Below are positions 62,154 through 64,000 of a DNA stretch of 64,000 nt, one piece after another. Origin of the DNA: Anabaena cylindrica PCC 7122 (GTDB lineage Bacteria; Cyanobacteriota; Cyanobacteriia; Cyanobacteriales; Nostocaceae); assembly GCF_000317695.1 (NCBI RefSeq), contig NC_019771.1, positions 5,508,001-5,572,000 of the forward strand, read 5' to 3'. The notes under the pieces are model-generated. The model did not search any database. It saw only the letters and a list, made by a program, of their open reading frames with translations, and was not told the DNA's origin. Position 1 is the stretch's first letter; the number at the start of each line of letters is the position of its first letter. A program made the position numbers and the translations under genes.

Positions 62154-62909
62154 TTAGAAAGGTGAGTTAATAATATAGTAACCCACCCTGAAAAATATAA
62201 GATTATGATCGCTAATTGGTAATTGTAGCGCCTGTTTTTGCAATTCTTGTAAAAACAATAAATCGGCAAGATATCTTTCAAAAGTATCTGCTAAAGAAGA
62301 AAAAAGCAATCTTATTAAACTTCTTCCCTGCGGGAATTTACTCGATATATTAGGGCTATCTGGGCATATAATATTAGCTGATTGACCAGCGATGATAGCT
62401 AAATTCTTATACTGTCTTAGAAAGACTAGTTTAGATTCTGTAGAATTATTTTCTTCATTAAGTATTTGTTCTATAATTTGATGTAAACACGATGATTTTT
62501 TAATCTTATCTATGATAAATATTTCTTCAGGCGTAGCTTTCGATATTTCTGAGCCACGTCTGACAAAAACGCTTTGATCTTCAGTGATTACTAATCTAGC
62601 TGATTTTTTAACTTCAATAGCGTATAAGCACTTATTGTCTATTAAAACCCAGTCATGGTTTACATCTGGATGTGGTCTAAGTCTCAAAATAGCTGAGTCA
62701 ACAACTGCTGCTGCTGGTACATCGTCTGCTAAACCTACAATTTCAAGACATGATTGACTTTCCTTGACACCTATAATCAACCAGCCACCTTCAGTATTAG
62801 CAAAAGCTGCAATAATACGTCCTAACAAACTTGGTGGTGGCAGCGTATACTTATATTTCAGAGTGGAACCTTCTGGCTGTAAAAGAAGGGTTTTTATATC
62901 TTCCAGCAT
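62154..62909 (-). CDS. AlbA_2/Schlafen-type ATP-binding domain protein
   Basis: A 251-aa protein. The N-terminal ~130 residues match the AlbA_2/SLFN domain: PEGSTLKYKYTLPP (E-x-x-x-x-E/K region), IIAAFANTEGGWLIIGV, IVGLADD, and VFVRRGSEISKATPEEI. Such domains bind nucleic acids or ATP and occur in transcriptional regulators and defence proteins. The C-terminal half is helical and unrecognised. Members of this family often show E to K or other substitutions in the motif, here K in TLKYKY, so activity is uncertain. It is the gene upstream of the TumE pair by 28 bases. Confidence 0.8.
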   Translation of the reverse strand: MLEDIKTLLLQPEGSTLKYKYTLPPPSLLGRIIAAFANTEGGWLIIGVKESQSCLEIVGLADDVPAAAVVDSAILRLRPHPDVNHDWVLIDNKCLYAIEVKKSARLVITEDQSVFVRRGSEISKATPEEIFIIDKIKKSSCLHQIIEQILNEENNSTESKLVFLRQYKNLAIIAGQSANIICPDSPNISSKFPQGRSLIRLLFSSLADTFERYLADLLFLQELQKQALQLPISDHNLIFFRVGYYIINSPF

Positions 62910-62996
62910 TATTGGAAACTATAATTAATAAGATTGCTTTTGTATCATTATCCAGCATAAAGTGTGTAATTAATCAGTCTTTGCAATTAAATTTAT

Positions 62997-63284
62997 TCAA
63001 ATATCTGTCCCTAAACTCTGAGCGTAAATCACCTCAATATTGCTACCAAATTGCAATTTATCTAAGGATTCTGTGAAAAACACAAAACCCTTATATGTAG
63101 TCACATATTTATATATTTTCGTAAAAAAACCTTCACTGGTGACAATGACAAGCGGCTCTTCACCCTTCGAGAGAATATTCAAAAAATCCTCTAACTTCAC
63201 ACAAACACCAGTTCCTCGATGAGTGAAAATACTCCCACCAATAGCAGCAGGTTGAGCAGCCGCGTCACCACTGTAATAGCTCAT
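62997..63284 (-). CDS. Conserved cyanobacterial small protein
   Basis: A 95-aa protein. FTHRGTGVCVKLEDFLNIL and VIVTSEGFFTKIYKYVTTYKG then FVFFTESLDKL resemble small proteins that I recall as common in Nostocales, of unknown function. No signal peptide or TM segment. It lies 40 bases after aroH on the same strand. Confidence 0.65.
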   Translation of the reverse strand: MSYYSGDAAAQPAAIGGSIFTHRGTGVCVKLEDFLNILSKGEEPLVIVTSEGFFTKIYKYVTTYKGFVFFTESLDKLQFGSNIEVIYAQSLGTDI

Positions 63285-63324
63285 TTGGCGCTAACTTTTA
63301 TATAATATTATTGACCTGCTGATT

Positions 63325-63738
63325 TTAAGCTTTTGTTTTAATTATTGGCTGTGAGGTTTGTAACGTTTGCGATAAACCCCAGTCTGGGCGCAATTTAGCC
63401 GCTTGACGTAAATAAATGTGGTGAATTGAGGCGGAAGTTGGTAAATAGGCGTGAATTAAAAACCGAATGCAACGCGGTAAACTGCCTTCAACGTGCATTT
63501 GCTGGACATCCAACATAGCTACACTATCCCATAAAGGACGACTGCGAGCGATCGCGGCTGGAAAAATAGCATCTAAATCTCGTGTGACAGAAAAAGTAAC
63601 GCTAATCATTTCTGTTGGTTGGAGTTCATTCCGTTGTTCCAGTTCATCAAGCAGTTCTGTCACCGCTTCTCGGATTGCTTCTACGCTATTATCTGCAACG
63701 GTTGTTGCGCCACGAATCGCTCGCATTTGCCATTCCAC
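63325..63738 (-). CDS. aroH: Chorismate mutase AroH
   Basis: A 137-aa AroH-class (Bacillus-type trimeric) chorismate mutase that converts chorismate to prephenate for Phe and Tyr synthesis. Features are MRAIRGATTVADNSVEAI at the start, ISVTFSVTRDLDAIFPA, and RCIRFLIHAY with the active-site Arg. AGGAGG (plus-strand CCTCCT 63748-63753) lies nine bases before a GTG at 63738, whereas the TTG at 63744 is only three bases from it, so the GTG start is preferred. Confidence 0.93.
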   Translation of the reverse strand: MEWQMRAIRGATTVADNSVEAIREAVTELLDELEQRNELQPTEMISVTFSVTRDLDAIFPAAIARSRPLWDSVAMLDVQQMHVEGSLPRCIRFLIHAYLPTSASIHHIYLRQAAKLRPDWGLSQTLQTSQPIIKTKA

Positions 63739-63889
63739 TTCCAAAATCCTCCTATATTTTAGTCATTAGCTCAAAGACTATTACAGCAGATTGCAGGTTG
63801 CAGGAGGTACGAAATTTAAGCACAAAGCCATATACAACAAAACTTTCAACCCTGTTCCCTGTTCCCTGCTGTAACTATTGACAATTAAT
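63739..63889. other. Intergenic region with low-complexity repeat
   Basis: About 150 bases upstream of aroH containing CCCTGTTCCCTGTTCCCTGC and TTGCAGGTTGCAGG short repeats. No gene. Confidence 0.6.
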
Positions 63890-64000
63890 TTACGGTCTAT
63901 ACAACCACAAAGGTAAACCACTTGTAGACATTTCAAATTCGAGCCAATCAATTCCAGCCCCAATTCCTGATTTCTTCAGACGACTCCCAGGTAGAACTCG
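63890..64000 (-). CDS. C-terminal end of an unidentified gene
   Basis: The minus strand is open from the window edge to TAA at 63892-63890, giving the last 36 residues, including LPGSRLKKSGIGAGIDWLEF and a tail LPLWLYRP. I do not recognise the family from this fragment. The frame is long enough and compositionally protein-like to be the end of a real gene upstream of aroH. Confidence 0.5.
   Translation of the reverse strand, partial: RVLPGSRLKKSGIGAGIDWLEFEMSTSGLPLWLYRP

Noticed and set aside
1..64000. tRNA, rRNA, tmRNA or RNase P RNA genes
   Set aside because: I looked for conserved cores such as GGTTCGAATCC and the RNase P consensus and recognised none. A tRNAscan-SE or Rfam run would be decisive.

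Overview
The window looks like chromosomal DNA of a filamentous, heterocyst-type (Nostoc/Anabaena-like) cyanobacterium. It carries psbU, chlG, petP, crtR, btpA, a cyanobacterial VKOR-thioredoxin fusion and a rimO-crhR pair. HIP1 octamers (GCGATCGC) are scattered through it, and so are the short A/T-rich tandem repeats typical of Nostocales intergenic DNA. The organism is inferred from gene content only. I recognised no rRNA, tRNA or CRISPR array.

Layout. 1-4549 (-): C-terminally cut sensor kinase with CBS, eight PAS and GAF modules. 5138-10561 (-): GHL10-type secreted hydrolase, radical-SAM/DUF512 protein, UppP. 10749-14120 (+): DUF3120 membrane protein, PsbU, NadB. 14177-19268 (-): small secreted-type peptide, CHASE2-PAS-GGDEF cyclase, VKOR-Trx, BtpA. 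20060-23000 (+): RimO and CrhR-type helicase. 23117-24052 (-): aldo/keto reductase.

24347-31947 (+) is the most striking part. A two-gene Pycsar antiphage module (nucleotide cyclase plus membrane effector) lies before a housekeeping PucC-family transporter. After the transporter comes a second apparent conflict locus: a SLATT two-TM protein, a possible ADP-ribosyltransferase-like protein, an unrecognised 719-aa protein, and a Nudix hydrolase whose start overlaps the stop of the 719-aa gene. I do not recognise the second locus as a named system. It is the best candidate here for something undescribed.

31978-40748: inositol-monophosphatase-type phosphatase, zinc MDR dehydrogenase, protoglobin, an SMI1/KNR4 gene broken at an A7 run, a 160-bp MITE with intact target duplication, then a photosynthesis group (Cys-rich membrane protein, ChlG, Get3d, PetP), and Rpn-like and Uma2-like nuclease-fold proteins.

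40814-58105 (+): a surface-glycan cluster. It has two near-duplicate Wzm-Wzt exporters, UDP-galactopyranose mutase, two GT2 enzymes with the GGSGGF motif of galactofuranosyltransferases, a further GT2, two methyltransferases, three GT4-type proteins (one with two GT4 units) and a decayed GDP-mannose 4,6-dehydratase fragment. The combination of Glf, GlfT-like enzymes and a short Wzt without a glycan-binding domain resembles the mycobacterial galactan assembly/export set.

58149-64000: pyruvate kinase (-), CrtR (+), then a minus-strand run with a DUF433 pseudogene, a TumE-like toxin-antitoxin pair, an AlbA_2/Schlafen-like protein, a small conserved protein, chorismate mutase AroH and the C-terminus of an unidentified gene.
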